DNA of 64,000 nucleotides, from positions 487,001-551,000 of the forward strand of contig JAUPFP010000089.1 in assembly GCA_036925085.1 (NCBI GenBank), read 5' to 3'. Position 1 is the stretch's first letter, and the number at the start of each line of letters is the position of its first letter. A program made the position numbers and the translations under genes. Positions 53,166-63,905 of this stretch are shown piece after piece. The notes beneath the pieces were generated by a model. That model did not search any database. It was not told the origin of the DNA and worked only from the letters and a program-made list of their open reading frames with translations. The stretch comes from Brachycybe producta (lineage: Eukaryota; Arthropoda; Diplopoda; Playtdesmida; Andrognathidae).

Positions 53166-55499
53166 TCAAAACTTTACTTTACAAGCCATGTCATCTACCC
53201 GCTCTTTTCGTATATTTGAAAATACATGTTGAAACCATTCCTGTTCTGTTGCCTTGGTACATATTTTCGCATGCCTCGCTTTCACCTTTAACCATCTAGT
53301 AACAGCTGGGTTAGGGTCAAATTCTGATAATGATGGCATGTTAACTCTGACATGAAGTGAATTTTTTATAGTTTGTGGTGCAAGAGAAGTACGATCATAG
53401 GTTTTCAAGATGTTATAGTAGGAAATAAGTCTCTCCACATCAGCACTGTGAGGCTTTGCCACAATTACACGTGAAACAGAGGTATAAAGTGTCTTCCACG
53501 AGTCAACTTGCAATAATAACTGCAAAACTTCAGGTTCAGATGTTCTTCTGCCATTGATTCGAACATCAGCAGCAGCTTCACGGTAAGAAGCTGCAAAGTC
53601 CAATAACTGAAAATCTCGGCAGATCAGATTGTAGCACTTCCGTAAATCGTCATCAGATACATCATCACATATGCACTCTAATGGTTTTAAATGGTCCCAT
53701 TCAGTTGTGTCCAGCCTATACTTTAAAAAATTCACAATAGATTCAATAGTATCATTCCGAACTGCTTCATACATTCGCAAGTCACTTATATATGAATGAT
53801 GATTTTTTCTGCGGCATGATGGTTCATGAAGACTAACTCCATGAAACTGGTAGGTGTTCGAGGTTTTTTCTGGTTCCTGATTTGGCATAGTCACAACAGA
53901 CGAGTCAAATAGTTCTCCCCAACCACCAAGAAGATGAGATGTTTGTAAACCTTCAATAGAAGTCATCAACTTCTCACTAGCCACTTTAATGTCAAAAATG
54001 ATAACTGTGTCACCTTGTATTTGCTTCTGGAAGCGTGTGTATAGAAATCCGAGGTCAGTCAAAAAACAAAGTAACTTAAGTTTGCTGTAATCGGTGAGCA
54101 TCTTCAAATAGCCTTCTGCTACATGATCCTTTTCACTTATTTTAAGTTGAAAATACTTAACTAACACTCGCCAGCTTCGAAGAACAGCAACAAGAAGAGA
54201 ATACGTAAATTCTGTCCATCTCACCTCAAAGTATTTTGGGATGTGCAATACTGTCAGATTTTCTTTTTTGGCAATCTTTTTAAGTTCTTTTGTACGAAGT
54301 CCAGATTGATGGAAGTAGGTTGAAATTGCTACACAACTTCCGATTATCTTTTTGACCTCCACTACAGTTGAGGTTAAACTTTCCCATGCCAGTGCACTAC
54401 GATGTACAGCACACCAGATTTTCATGAATGGTGAATTTACATCATTTCTATTTTTGTCGGCTTGTAGGTATGCCCATAGCCCTTTTCTTTCACCAGAATT
54501 TATACTGGCTCCATCCGTTACGATTGATGTCATAACAGGTATCAAATCATCCCATTTAATTAAGCGTTCCACTGCATGTTTCACAGCTTTATAATAGCCT
54601 TCTGCACCACGGTCATTTGGTTCTTCAAATCCAAGAAACAGTAGTTCAATATTTCCTTCTTTTGTTACAATTTTTGCCATGACATGAATATTGTCAATTT
54701 GCATACGATCGACAGAACCATCTACTCGAAGTGAAACTGCCAGACAATTTTTCAATTTTTCTTGGATTCTGTTAATGTCTGCTTCAACAATGCATGATAG
54801 GAGCTCTTTGTGGCTTGTAGGATTCACATATTGAAGGACTCCTTCTTTTGGACAGTAAGTTTCAAAAGGTGTTGTTGAATCAAATTCTTGACCTTTAAGA
54901 TTTGCTACTTCACGTGATGGCCATGACCAGGCACTGAGAGTACCACGTTTTGCATCATTGTAGACAGTACAAATGAATCTGGCCATTTTGTTTGCAAGTT
55001 GACGGTTTTGAACTGATATTATCCGATTCAGGGGAGCTTCTTTTTCTTTCTCAACTTCAGATAATTTTTTCAAATGATCTACTTGCATACATTGCAGGTG
55101 CATGGATGACATGAGATGCTTTTCCAAAAGTAACTTACGTGGCACTGTACCTGCTTCTGTGCAGATTGGTGGTACATGATTCTTCTGCACAGCATGTATC
55201 ATTACTGTTTTTTGATTTCTAAAGCAAATTGAACATCGCACCATTCTTCTTCCTTTGTTTTGAAGTTTTTCAAAACATTTGTCCAAGTTTAAAGATGGCT
55301 TTGGTTCCATTGCTGACACTCCAAAATCATCAGCATCAATTTCATCAGCAAAGTTTGAAGAATCACTACACCCGCTAGTAGAATTAGTTGTTGATGTGCT
55401 ACTATCCTTACATATTTGTTTTCCAATTGATTCCAAATCATCTACAGCTTTTCTTTTACTAGCTGTGGCATTTGTGTTTTTTAACAACCATCGATCCAT
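53166..55499 (-). CDS. hAT-family transposase
   Basis: 777 residues, no stop or frameshift, ATG at 55499. The N terminus has a Ser/Thr-rich region, then a zinc-finger-like CSIC...HAVQKNH / EKHLMSSMHLQC module (residues about 90-140). The RNase H-like core shows candidate catalytic residues D260 (SLRVDGSVD), D329 (IVTDGAS) and E689 (ADVERLIS). The hAT CAVHRSALAWE motif (CxxH) lies between. The C-terminal VERLISYYNILKTYDRTSL segment is the hAT dimerisation region. It resembles vertebrate KIAA1586/C17orf113-type hAT-derived proteins; the assignment is from motif memory. It lies inside TIRs, so this is a transposon copy, not a domesticated gene. Confidence 0.88.
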   Translation of the reverse strand: MDRWLLKNTNATASKRKAVDDLESIGKQICKDSSTSTTNSTSGCSDSSNFADEIDADDFGVSAMEPKPSLNLDKCFEKLQNKGRRMVRCSICFRNQKTVMIHAVQKNHVPPICTEAGTVPRKLLLEKHLMSSMHLQCMQVDHLKKLSEVEKEKEAPLNRIISVQNRQLANKMARFICTVYNDAKRGTLSAWSWPSREVANLKGQEFDSTTPFETYCPKEGVLQYVNPTSHKELLSCIVEADINRIQEKLKNCLAVSLRVDGSVDRMQIDNIHVMAKIVTKEGNIELLFLGFEEPNDRGAEGYYKAVKHAVERLIKWDDLIPVMTSIVTDGASINSGERKGLWAYLQADKNRNDVNSPFMKIWCAVHRSALAWESLTSTVVEVKKIIGSCVAISTYFHQSGLRTKELKKIAKKENLTVLHIPKYFEVRWTEFTYSLLVAVLRSWRVLVKYFQLKISEKDHVAEGYLKMLTDYSKLKLLCFLTDLGFLYTRFQKQIQGDTVIIFDIKVASEKLMTSIEGLQTSHLLGGWGELFDSSVVTMPNQEPEKTSNTYQFHGVSLHEPSCRRKNHHSYISDLRMYEAVRNDTIESIVNFLKYRLDTTEWDHLKPLECICDDVSDDDLRKCYNLICRDFQLLDFAASYREAAADVRINGRRTSEPEVLQLLLQVDSWKTLYTSVSRVIVAKPHSADVERLISYYNILKTYDRTSLAPQTIKNSLHVRVNMPSLSEFDPNPAVTRWLKVKARHAKICTKATEQEWFQHVFSNIRKERVDDMACKVKF

Positions 55500-55632
55500 T
55501 TCACTTAAAAGGTAAAATTGTTAATTAACCAAAAGTAAAAAAAGAAACTGCACACTCTTCAATTTCTTAATTTAAGTGCTGAAGCATGAAATGTGTTTTG
55601 GGAATGCCCCTCAACATCTAGAATGGGGTAAT

Positions 55633-55743
55633 CAAAACAGGATGTGACCAAAACAGGATGTGACCAAAACAGGATGTGACCAAAACAGGATGTGACCAAA
55701 ACAGGATGTGACCAAAACAGGATGTGACCAAAACAGGATGTGG
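55633..55743. repeat. 16-bp tandem repeat, 7 copies, upstream of the transposase
   Basis: Seven copies of CAAAACAGGATGTGAC in direct array between the transposase start and the element's right end. The last copy ends GGATGTGG. Subterminal repeats of this kind often bind hAT transposase; function here is inference. Confidence 0.9.
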
Positions 55744-56014
55744 TGGAACAAAAGGACCACATTTCACAGCTAAGTTAGGCTGTGACAGTGTGACCCACTT
55801 CCAAGAAGTCTAAATTTAAAAACAGACAACTCCATTCAAAAACCATAATTTAGAATGCATTTATTTGATTAAATTCAAAGTTAAAAATAAATTTCAATTT
55901 ATCTAAAAAAATATTTTTTATACTACACACTTTCAAATTTCGGCCTGCACATTTTGAAATTCGAACTGCACAAAGTGTGTCGGGGTACACACAATTTTAG
56001 GCCCTGAATTGCTC

Positions 56015-56865
56015 TGCTTAACGTCAACTTGACTTGCTAAGTTGCTAAACTGAAATGTTACAAAATAAAAACAGGTTCAAATATATATATATTTTTTTTA
56101 ATTTTAACATTTGTTAGACTTAAGCCTAATTTTATTTCTAACACTATTCTATCATAACTAATTCTTCGATCACCATTTTTTGTTGTTGTAAATGTTCGTT
56201 GCTGATTGTTTCGACAGCAGTAATTGTCCTTGTTCTGGTATTTTTTAACAAAGACCTTGGCGGGACCTTGACCTTGGTGGGTATATATATTTTCTTCGTT
56301 ACATACGAAGGCAGTTTTCGCTTACACCACTACAGATGGTGACAGTACTGACAGCACAGACAGGAGCAACAACAGCACCAGTAGCGGATCTGGTACACAT
56401 GGATAAGTGTCCACCAACCAGACTGCCATGAACTCATCAGCGATCTACAATTTACACTTAGTTTGACACTTGCCCTCGGGCACCCCAGTGTGTATTGTTT
56501 TCCCATTGTGTCTGTAACATATACTGTTGTATGCCCTCGGGCATGAATGGCCTAAAGCCTATTGGCGGGTGGCCCGTGGTAGTAATTTGCAACTATGTAC
56601 ATTCGATTTTATATAATTATGTTGATAATTAAGACCAAAGCTTTTATGTAAACATCAGTTCTTATGTTTGTTTTCTAGAAATTACGCCTTTTATGCAACA
56701 AACCCAAAAAAAAGCAAAATATTCTAGAAAGTTGTTTGTTTTACGAAAATAAAATTATATCATAAATGTATAGGCATACTTAAATGAAAAGATTGTGAGA
56801 TCATGAAAAGCAATATGAGAACATGCTAAATGAAATTGCACAATTGTTACTTAAAATGTGATCTT
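56015..56865. other. Unassigned interval
   Basis: AT-rich flanks with a more GC-rich island at 56230-56590 that contains two CCCTCGGGCA words (about 56474 and 56533) and a TATATATAT box at 56281. It could be an old LTR or exon, but no ORF over 60 codons or boundary was found. Confidence 0.3.
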
Positions 56866-56867
56866 TA

Positions 56868-56950
56868 AGAGGCTACATCACAAAATTACTTCGAAAAATC
56901 TCTGCAAAGAGCACTAGCATCGTTTTTGTATTGAGCCCATAGACCCAATT
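56868..56950. mobile_element. TTAA foldback MITE, left-arm fragment
   Basis: TTAAGAGGCTACATCACAAA to CATAGACCCAATT, then an abrupt switch to other sequence. The matching right arm may be the fragment at 60600, separated by LINE insertions. Confidence 0.7.
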
Positions 56951-57039
56951 CATTCAATAAAGTACACCCGCAATCAGCACTAAAGCCACGTGGCAAGGGG
57001 GGGGGGATAATTCCCAATCACTAGTAGTGTTAGACCTAA

Positions 57040-59142
57040 AACCTAGGGTGCAAAACAGGTGGTCAGACATAGAGGAGAGAAAGCAATTAGGTGGTGGGCA
57101 TTACCAGACAAGGTGGAAGAGTTTAAAAAAAATGGCAGTTAAGACAGCATAGGATTTAGATGGCACTGCAGGAGAGCTGTGGACAAGGGTAGCACAACAG
57201 ATCCGTGATTGTGGAAACGAGGTACTAGGGACCGTACGAGCAGGGGGTCTCGATTAGACAGAGAAACTTGGTGGTGGGATGAGGAGGTACAGATGGCAGT
57301 TAAAAAGAAAGCAGGGAGGCCCAGATAGAATACAAGCGTGCCAAGATAGAGGCCAAACAGCGGGTAGCCTTAGCAAAGCATAAAAAATATGCAGACATGT
57401 ATGCCGAGTTAGGTACCAGAGCAGGAGAAATGGCAGTATATAAAATAGCTAGGGCTCGGGAGAGGAAAGGCAGGGATATTGAAAAGGTGTTGAGTGTCAA
57501 GGATAATGGGGGCAAAGTATTGTGGGGTAGAGAGCCAGTACAAAACAGGTGGGGGAATATTTTAGTAAGCTTATGAATGAGGGGGTAGAGCATGAGCCTT
57601 TCACTGAAAGAAATAATGATGGAGAAGGAATGGAGCAGGTTAGGGCTGAGGAAATTGTTCAGGCATTGCAAAAAATGAAGCTAGGGAAGGCTTTAGGGCC
57701 AGATGGGATACCAGTAGAGGTGTGGAAGGTCTTGGGGAGTGTTGCCATTTCCTGGCTCACAAAGTTATTCAATAGATTGGCTATGGGGATAGAATGCCAG
57801 GAGCATGGCGGGACAGCTGGTTAGTGCCTATTTTCAAAGGGAAGGGTGATGTTCAGGAATGTGAGAACTATAGAGGTATTAAATTGATGAGTCATACGAT
57901 GAAGCTTTGGGAGGAGAGAGTAAACTGAAGCTCGACTACGGGGTAAAACTGCAATTGGGGGATGTCAGTTTGGGTTTATGATAGGAAAATCCACAATGCA
58001 CCCTATTTTTGCCATACGGCAAGTTATTGAGAAGTTTCGGGCTGCCAAGAAAGAGTTACACATGGTATTTATAGATCTAGAGAAAGCCTATGACAGAGCA
58101 CCACATAAGTTATTGTGGGAGGTTTTACAGAAGAAGGAGGTGGGTGAGAGTTATATAGATATGGTGAGGGACATGTATAGGGATGCACAGACAAGCGTTA
58201 AGACTGCCTGGGGGTTCTCTGATAGTTTTTGTGTTAGGATTGGTGTGCACCAGGGCTCAGCACTTAGTCCATATCTATTCATTTTGGTCCTGGATGAGTT
58301 ACTGGCAGGGGTGAGGCAGGAGGTCCCCTGGTGTATGCTGTTTGCAGATGACATAGTCTTAGTTGGAGAATCCAAAATGGAACTCGAGATAAGGTTAGAG
58401 GAGACTAGGAATGCCTTGGAATCAAAGGGGTTGAAAATAAGTAGGGCAAAAACAGAGTACATGAAATTTCAGTGGGATGGGAAAGAACAGTTGAATGAGG
58501 GGATTAGACTTGGGGACAGTTTAATGCAGCAGGTGCATGACTTCAAATATTTAGGATCTGTGCTGCAAGATGATGGGAGCTTAGACTTAGACATCACAAA
58601 CAGGATAAAAGCAGGTTGGCATAGGTGGAGGCAGGCTAGTGGGGTATTATGTGACAGGAAGTTACCTATAAAATTGAAGGGAAAGTTTTATAGGACAGTA
58701 GTCAGACCAGCTATGTTGTATGGGTCAGAAAGTTGGGCAATCAAGAAGGTGCATGAGGATAAAATGCAGGTAGCTGAGAGGAGAATGCTAAGGTTTATCA
58801 GTGGGGTGACCAGAAGAGATAGGATCAGAAAAGATTTTATTAGGGGTAGTGTAGGGGTAACAAATATAGTAGAAAAGATGCAGGAAAATAGGCTGCGGTG
58901 GTTTGGGCATGTCCTCAGGAGTGGGGAAGATGGGCTGCTGAGGCAAGCAATGAACTTAGACCTGGGAATAAAATGGTGTAGAGGAAGACCCAAGCAAACC
59001 TGGGATGTGGTAGTAAAACGGGATATGGTGGCATGTGGGGTCACTGGGGGCTTGGTGAAAAATCGGAACGAGTGGAGTTAGAACCAGCAAGGCTGACCCT
59101 GCTGCTTGCGGGATAAGGTACAAGAAATGATGATGATGATGA
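57040..59142 (+). mobile_element. RTE-like LINE, longer copy
   Basis: Upstream segments encode broken pieces of the endonuclease-RT linker (WWWDEEVQMAVKKKAG-like at about 57270) and a first RT block (57549-57824, KMKLGKALGPDGIPVEVWK). The main RT frame and the GATGATGATGA tail at about 59130-59142 follow. The trinucleotide tail is as in the copy at 3197. Confidence 0.85.
57978..59081 (+). CDS. Reverse transcriptase ORF fragment of the RTE-like LINE
   Basis: 367 codons: FIDLEKAYDRAPHKLLWEVL, GVHQGSALSPYLFILVLDEL, MLFADDIVLVGES (catalytic FADD intact), and the C-terminal RWFGHVLRSGEDGLLRQAMN plus GRPKQTWDVVVK. It is almost identical to 4324-3209 but upstream frames are broken (stop at about 57824, TGA at about 57928), so the element is not autonomous as it stands. 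Confidence 0.85.
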   Translation: MIGKSTMHPIFAIRQVIEKFRAAKKELHMVFIDLEKAYDRAPHKLLWEVLQKKEVGESYIDMVRDMYRDAQTSVKTAWGFSDSFCVRIGVHQGSALSPYLFILVLDELLAGVRQEVPWCMLFADDIVLVGESKMELEIRLEETRNALESKGLKISRAKTEYMKFQWDGKEQLNEGIRLGDSLMQQVHDFKYLGSVLQDDGSLDLDITNRIKAGWHRWRQASGVLCDRKLPIKLKGKFYRTVVRPAMLYGSESWAIKKVHEDKMQVAERRMLRFISGVTRRDRIRKDFIRGSVGVTNIVEKMQENRLRWFGHVLRSGEDGLLRQAMNLDLGIKWCRGRPKQTWDVVVKRDMVACGVTGGLVKNRNEWS

Positions 59143-59149
59143 AGAGGTT

Positions 59150-60612
59150 GTCACTGAGACGAGGCATAGACATACTCATCATCAAATTGAACTTGTCCTA
59201 AAACAGAACTATGTGCTGGAAGAGTACTCTATAGTCTAAATACATTTGGAAAGAAAGACCACAAATATGCATCAGTTCTAGCTGTTATTTCTCTAATAGC
59301 CTTTGGATGGCCATTTCTACATCCGAATTCCAATTAACAATGAACGGTGGTCTGGAACTAGCAAGTGTTCAAGAAGGGCAATGCTTTGTTCAGCTCTACG
59401 GTTTGCTAGTGGCTCCAACTGAAGTTCATCTAGCATGAGGGTCACACTGCCAAAGTACATGTATCATTTACCTTTAACCAATCTTGCAGCCCTATGATGT
59501 ACGTTTTCTTTTTCATATGTTGGGTTAACTCGATAAGGATTCCAAATTGGTGAGCAATATTTTAATTGAGGTCTGACAAGAGTAAAATAACAGATCTCTT
59601 TTACATTTTCTTTCCAATTTTTCAAATTCCGTTGTACGAACCGCAGAATTTGATTGGCTTCCTTAACTGCTTTTGTTATATGTTCCTTCCAAAAGAAGTC
59701 TTTGGATAAGGTTAAACCAAGGTATTTAAAAGTATACACATGATCCAACAGACTACCTACTAATACATAACCTGCGTTATTTCGATTATGCTTACGGGAG
59801 ACATGCAGAACTTTGCATTTACTATAGTTCAGCTGTAGATGCCATTGAGAGCACCAATATGTTACTATATTAAGATCATCTTGAAGAATTTCAACATCTC
59901 TTTCCCTATAAATAACAGCATCATCAGCAAATAGATCGAGCTGCTAATATTCTTGGGTAATTCGTTTATAAACATTAAAAATGAAGAGGACCAAGAATGC
60001 TACCTTGAGGAACACCAGATGTTACATTGATCCAGTCTGAGGCAATACCATCGATTTGAAACATGCTGCTGTCTACTGGAGAAAAAAGATGATACCCATG
60101 TGACTACTTTATTGTTGATACTAAAAGATTTCAACTTATCAGCAGCGAGTATTCTAGCGTATCAAAATCCTTTGCAAAGTCTAAAAATATTAAATCAATT
60201 TCAGATTGAGTATTAGGCTTTGACAGGAAGCCTTGTACACACAATACTAACTGGGTGTCACATGATCGACCTTTTCTAAAGCCATGTTGATTTTCAATAA
60301 TTAGCTTATTGCTAATTAAGTGCTTCATTGTGCAAGAGTTGATTATATGTTCTAGAGATTTACAAACTGTTGATGTTACTGATATGGGTATGTAATTAAC
60401 TGGCAGACCTTTGTCACCAGATTTAAAAATGGGAGAAATATTTTTCGGCTTGTGGCAATACTCCACCAGTTAGGAATGTTTGGAAAAGGGTACTTACAAA
60501 TAGACTGACTTCTATGGCCAAATCTTTTAAAAAAACTAAGTGAAATTTCATCTGGACCTGATGACTTGTTGACATTCAGGTTGCAAAACAGAAAATCAGA
60601 AAAAATCAGCAC
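59150..60612 (-). mobile_element. CR1/Jockey-like LINE fragment, second family
   Basis: Minus-strand RT remnants: SGPDEISLSFFKRFG, ISPIFKSGDKGLPVNYIPIS, QHGFRKGRSCDTQL, FLDFAKDFDTLEYSLL (frame-broken), then VYTFKYLGLTLSKDFFWKEH and LVRPQLKYCSPIWNPYRVNP. Multiple stops. Related to 31600-32130. Confidence 0.8.
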
Positions 60613-60990
60613 GTGTGCCTTTTTTTAAAAAATTATTTTGAGGTATTTTTACGAGCATTTTAATGGATGTTTTTTTTTTCTTATGAAGTTTTCTATTGAA
60701 GTTTAACATAAGAGTTAGAAATTCGCAATTTTGAAATAGTTTTTAAAAAATATAACCATACTTACTAATTTTTTGTAATTATATCACGTGAAAACTTGCA
60801 CTTGCGAGCTTGCGAAACTTGCACTTTGAAAACTTAATATTGAACAACTTTAAATATGAAAAATAAACATATTGCCACGATTGAGTATTTTAAAAATTAA
60901 CATATTTTCTGTAACATTGGGTCTATGGGCTCAACAGAAAAACAATGCTAGCGCTCTTTGCAAAGATGTTTCGAAGTAATTTTGGGATGT
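60600..60990. mobile_element. TTAA foldback MITE, right-arm fragment
   Basis: From ATCAGCACGTGTGCC through TTTTAATGGATG to GGGATGTAGCCTC before TTAA at 60991. The left arm is absent here; see 56868-56950. Confidence 0.7.
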
Positions 60991-60999
60991 AGCCTCTTA

Positions 61000-62047
61000 A
61001 AGTGGCAAGAAACAAAGGGTAGTTGTAAATGGGTCTCACTCAGAGTGGTTGGCTGATATTTATTAATGACCTCAGCAGCACAGTTGGCAGCAACTGTAGA
61101 CTATTTGCTGATGATACTCTAATTTTACAAAGCGGTTGATGGTATTCAAGACTGTGAAACATTATAGCTCTAGACTTGAAGGCAATTGAGGGATGGTCTA
61201 ATACAGGGCAACTTCAGTTGAATGAGGGGAAGTGTAGTGTTATGAGACTAACTCGGGGTAGAAATCCAATTGTGTTCAATTATAGTATGAATGACACTAT
61301 TCTTCGGAGTGTCAAGTGTTATAAGTACTTGGGGGTTACAATGACAGATGGCCTTTCTTGGAAAAAAAAACACATTGATGGTGTTACTGTGAAAGCTCTA
61401 TAAATGATTCGTTTTAGTCAAAGGACATTGGGCACCTGTCCAGCATAAGTTAAAACTATTTCCTATCAAGCATTGGTTCGGCCTCATCTTGAGTATTGCT
61501 GCAGTGTATGGAATCCTCACTCTGTCACACACACTCATTCAGTTGAAATTGTTCAGCGTAAGGCAGCTAGGTTTGTTTGTGGCAGGCACGAATTTACAGA
61601 TAGTGTCACTGAGATGCTGACAGTGCTACAATGGCATAGTTTGGCACATCGCAGGGCTGAGTTAAGTTTGAAATTGTTTGGAAAAATTACACGTGGTGAT
61701 TGTCCTAAACCGCAGTCCAGTGATATTCATAAAGCAATATATATGGGCAGGGCTGACCAGTGACCACTCTAAGAAAATTAGGGAGTTTTTTACTAGGACA
61801 GATTCATATTATTGGTCTTTTTTTCCTAGAGTTATAAGACAATGGAACTCTCTTCCTGAGGAAGTGGTGAATGGGAATAATTTTGTTTTGTGGGATTGAC
61901 GTTTGTATATTCATTTTGTTTTTATATATGTGCATGTATATGTGCTTGACAATGATTAATGCTGCATATGGACTTTTATGTCCCTCTGCCATAGGCCTAT
62001 TTGGCTGCTAGCAGAGTACTAATTGTAATTGCAATTGTAATTGTAAG
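61000..62047 (+). mobile_element. CR1/Jockey-like LINE, copy 2 (3' end with ATTGTA tail)
   Basis: Homologous to 42850-45044 but without the palindromic insertion: LFADDTLILQS, WSNTGQLQLNEGKCSVMRLT, LEYCCSVWNPHSVTHTHSVE, IRQWNSLPEEVVNGNNFVLW. Ends GGCTGCTAGCAGAGTACTAATTG then an ATTGTAATTGCA-type repeat tail. Frames are broken. Confidence 0.85.
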
Positions 62048-62189
62048 GAGAATATGGCGAAAAAGCTTAAATAAATGCCCAAAATGTGGGTTCAGTGTAA
62101 AGTTGATTTTTTCAACTAATCAAGTACCGTAATAGAACTTATTTTCAACAGTGTGTACGCTCATATATAAGTCACTTATAAAGTATTTT

Positions 62190-62515
62190 TTACACGTGCA
62201 CCATAATGGTGTTAACGAATGCAGTGGAAAATGTCCCAAACCACAGTCTAGTGATATATGTAAAGTATTGTACTTGGGAATGGGTTACCACTAAAAAAAA
62301 ATTAAGAGCGATTTTTGACCAGACTAACTCTTATTATTGGTCTTTTTATTCCAAGCGTTATACGACAACGGAATGTTCGTCCTAATCAGGCTATTAATGA
62401 TGTTATTAATGAACTTCCAGCACTTGGATTTTAAGATCCCTCTGCCATAGGCCAACCGGCTGCTTGCAGAGTATTTTTTGTAATTGTAAATGTAATTGAA
62501 ATTGTAATTGTAAAG
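62190..62515 (+). mobile_element. CR1/Jockey-like LINE, 3'-end fragment
   Basis: A diverged copy of the last roughly 300 bp (VLNAVENVPNHSLVI-like, then CCATAGGCCAACCGGCTGC) with tail ATTGTAAATGTAATTG. 5'-truncated, typical of target-primed retrotransposition. Confidence 0.7.
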
Positions 62516-63142
62516 GTTTTTTTAACTGTGATTATGTATTTTGCACATATACAAACTTTTGGCCTGATGTATATTTTTTGCAAACAAAATGCAATTCAAT
62601 TTCTGGAGAAAAAAAAATGTTTACCAAATAATAAACGAAACGATAAGTTATTAAAGAATAAAAACAGCTTTAATAGACTTTTTTTTGTTTCCGGAAGTTC
62701 ATGAATGTAAGTTGCATTGACTAGCAAGTATTTGTATTTATGCTACACATCTAGAGAACACATTTTAAGTATTTTTTCCTAGGATCTTTTTCTCCAAATG
62801 TTTGGAAACGTTCACACTTTCTAATGTCAAAATTGGTATCACAATAGTAAAAATCATTAAAACAAAAAATTCGACAATCCAGGTTTCAAAAAAAAAAAAA
62901 AAAAAGCAAGTAATATCTTAATAAAAAAAAAGCTCCACGTGTTTGGTAACTCTTGTAAATAGATAACATGTGAAATACATGAAAATAAAGTATAAATGTG
63001 AAAATCTTAAGCAAACTGGCATGTAGCTTGTTGATTAGAAGTAAACAGTTAAGTACAAAGTTAAGTGTTACTTCAATAGCAATCTAAAAAAAAGTTTTTT
63101 GCAGTATACAACAATCACTTAATGTGATGTATTTTTTTCATG
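62516..63142. other. AT-rich interval, nothing recognised
   Basis: No ORF, inverted repeat or known family is seen, apart from an A17-like run at about 62889-62905. Confidence 0.4.
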
Positions 63143-63146
63143 TTAA

Positions 63147-63905
63147 GAGGCTACATCACAAAATTACTCCGCAAAGAGCGCTAGCATCGTTTTTTCTATT
63201 GAGCCCATAGACCCAATGTTAAAGAAAAAAAATTAAATTTTCAAATTACACAGTCGCGACTATATGTTTACTTTTCATATTTAAAGTTGTCCAATATTAA
63301 GTTCTCAAAGTGCAATGTGCACCTTAAATATATGCTGATCGAGTGATAGAATGACAAAAAATTGGTAAATGTGGTTAATTTTAAAAACTATTTCAAAATC
63401 GCGAATATCTAACTCTTACGTTAAACTCCATTGAGTAAGCAAAAAATATCCATTAAAATTGCTCGTAAAAATACGTAAAAAATAATTTAAAAAAAACACA
63501 ATTAAACCACAGTGAAGCCAACACATTGGCGCACGTGCTGATTTTTTTCTGGTTTTTTCAAATTATTTTTACTTATTTTTACGCGCATTTTAATGGATGT
63601 TTTTTTCTATGAACGGAGTTTAACATAAGAGTTAGAAATTCGCGACTTTTTAAATAGTTTTTAAAAACATAACCACACTTAACAATTTTTTGTCATTCTA
63701 TTCCTCGATCAGCCTATATTTAAGGTGCACATTGCACTTTGAAAACTTTATATTGGACAACTTTAAATATGAAAAATAAACATATTGCCGCGACTGTGTA
63801 TTTTTAAAAATTAACATTTTCTCTTTAACATCGGGTCTATGGGCGCAATAGAAAAAACGATGCTAGCGCTCTTTGTGGAGATTTTTCAAAGTAATTTTGA
63901 AATTT
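63147..63905. mobile_element. TTAA foldback MITE, copy at right edge
   Basis: Starts GAGGCTACATCACAAAATTA after TTAA (63143-63146), with a short deletion in the arm (TTACTCCGCAAAGAG). The centre has CGCACGTGCTG. The right arm runs to TTTTTCAAAGTAATTTTG, where the terminal GATGTAGCCTC is lost. Confidence 0.8.

Larger units (their letters stand above)
53029..56006 (-). mobile_element. Complete hAT transposon with intact transposase
   Basis: 2,978 bp, with 14-bp perfect TIRs CAGGGCCTAAAATT / AATTTTAGGCCCTG and the direct repeat AATTGCTC at 53021-53028 and 56007-56014. Subterminal AACTGCACA/ACTGCACAT words occur at both ends. It contains one full-length transposase ORF on the minus strand and a 16-bp tandem array upstream of it. 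8-bp TSD and CAGGG termini are diagnostic of hAT elements. Confidence 0.93.

Noticed and set aside
53166..55499. Domesticated hAT-derived host gene
   Set aside because: The ORF is enclosed by intact TIRs and an 8-bp duplication, so a mobile copy is the simpler reading.
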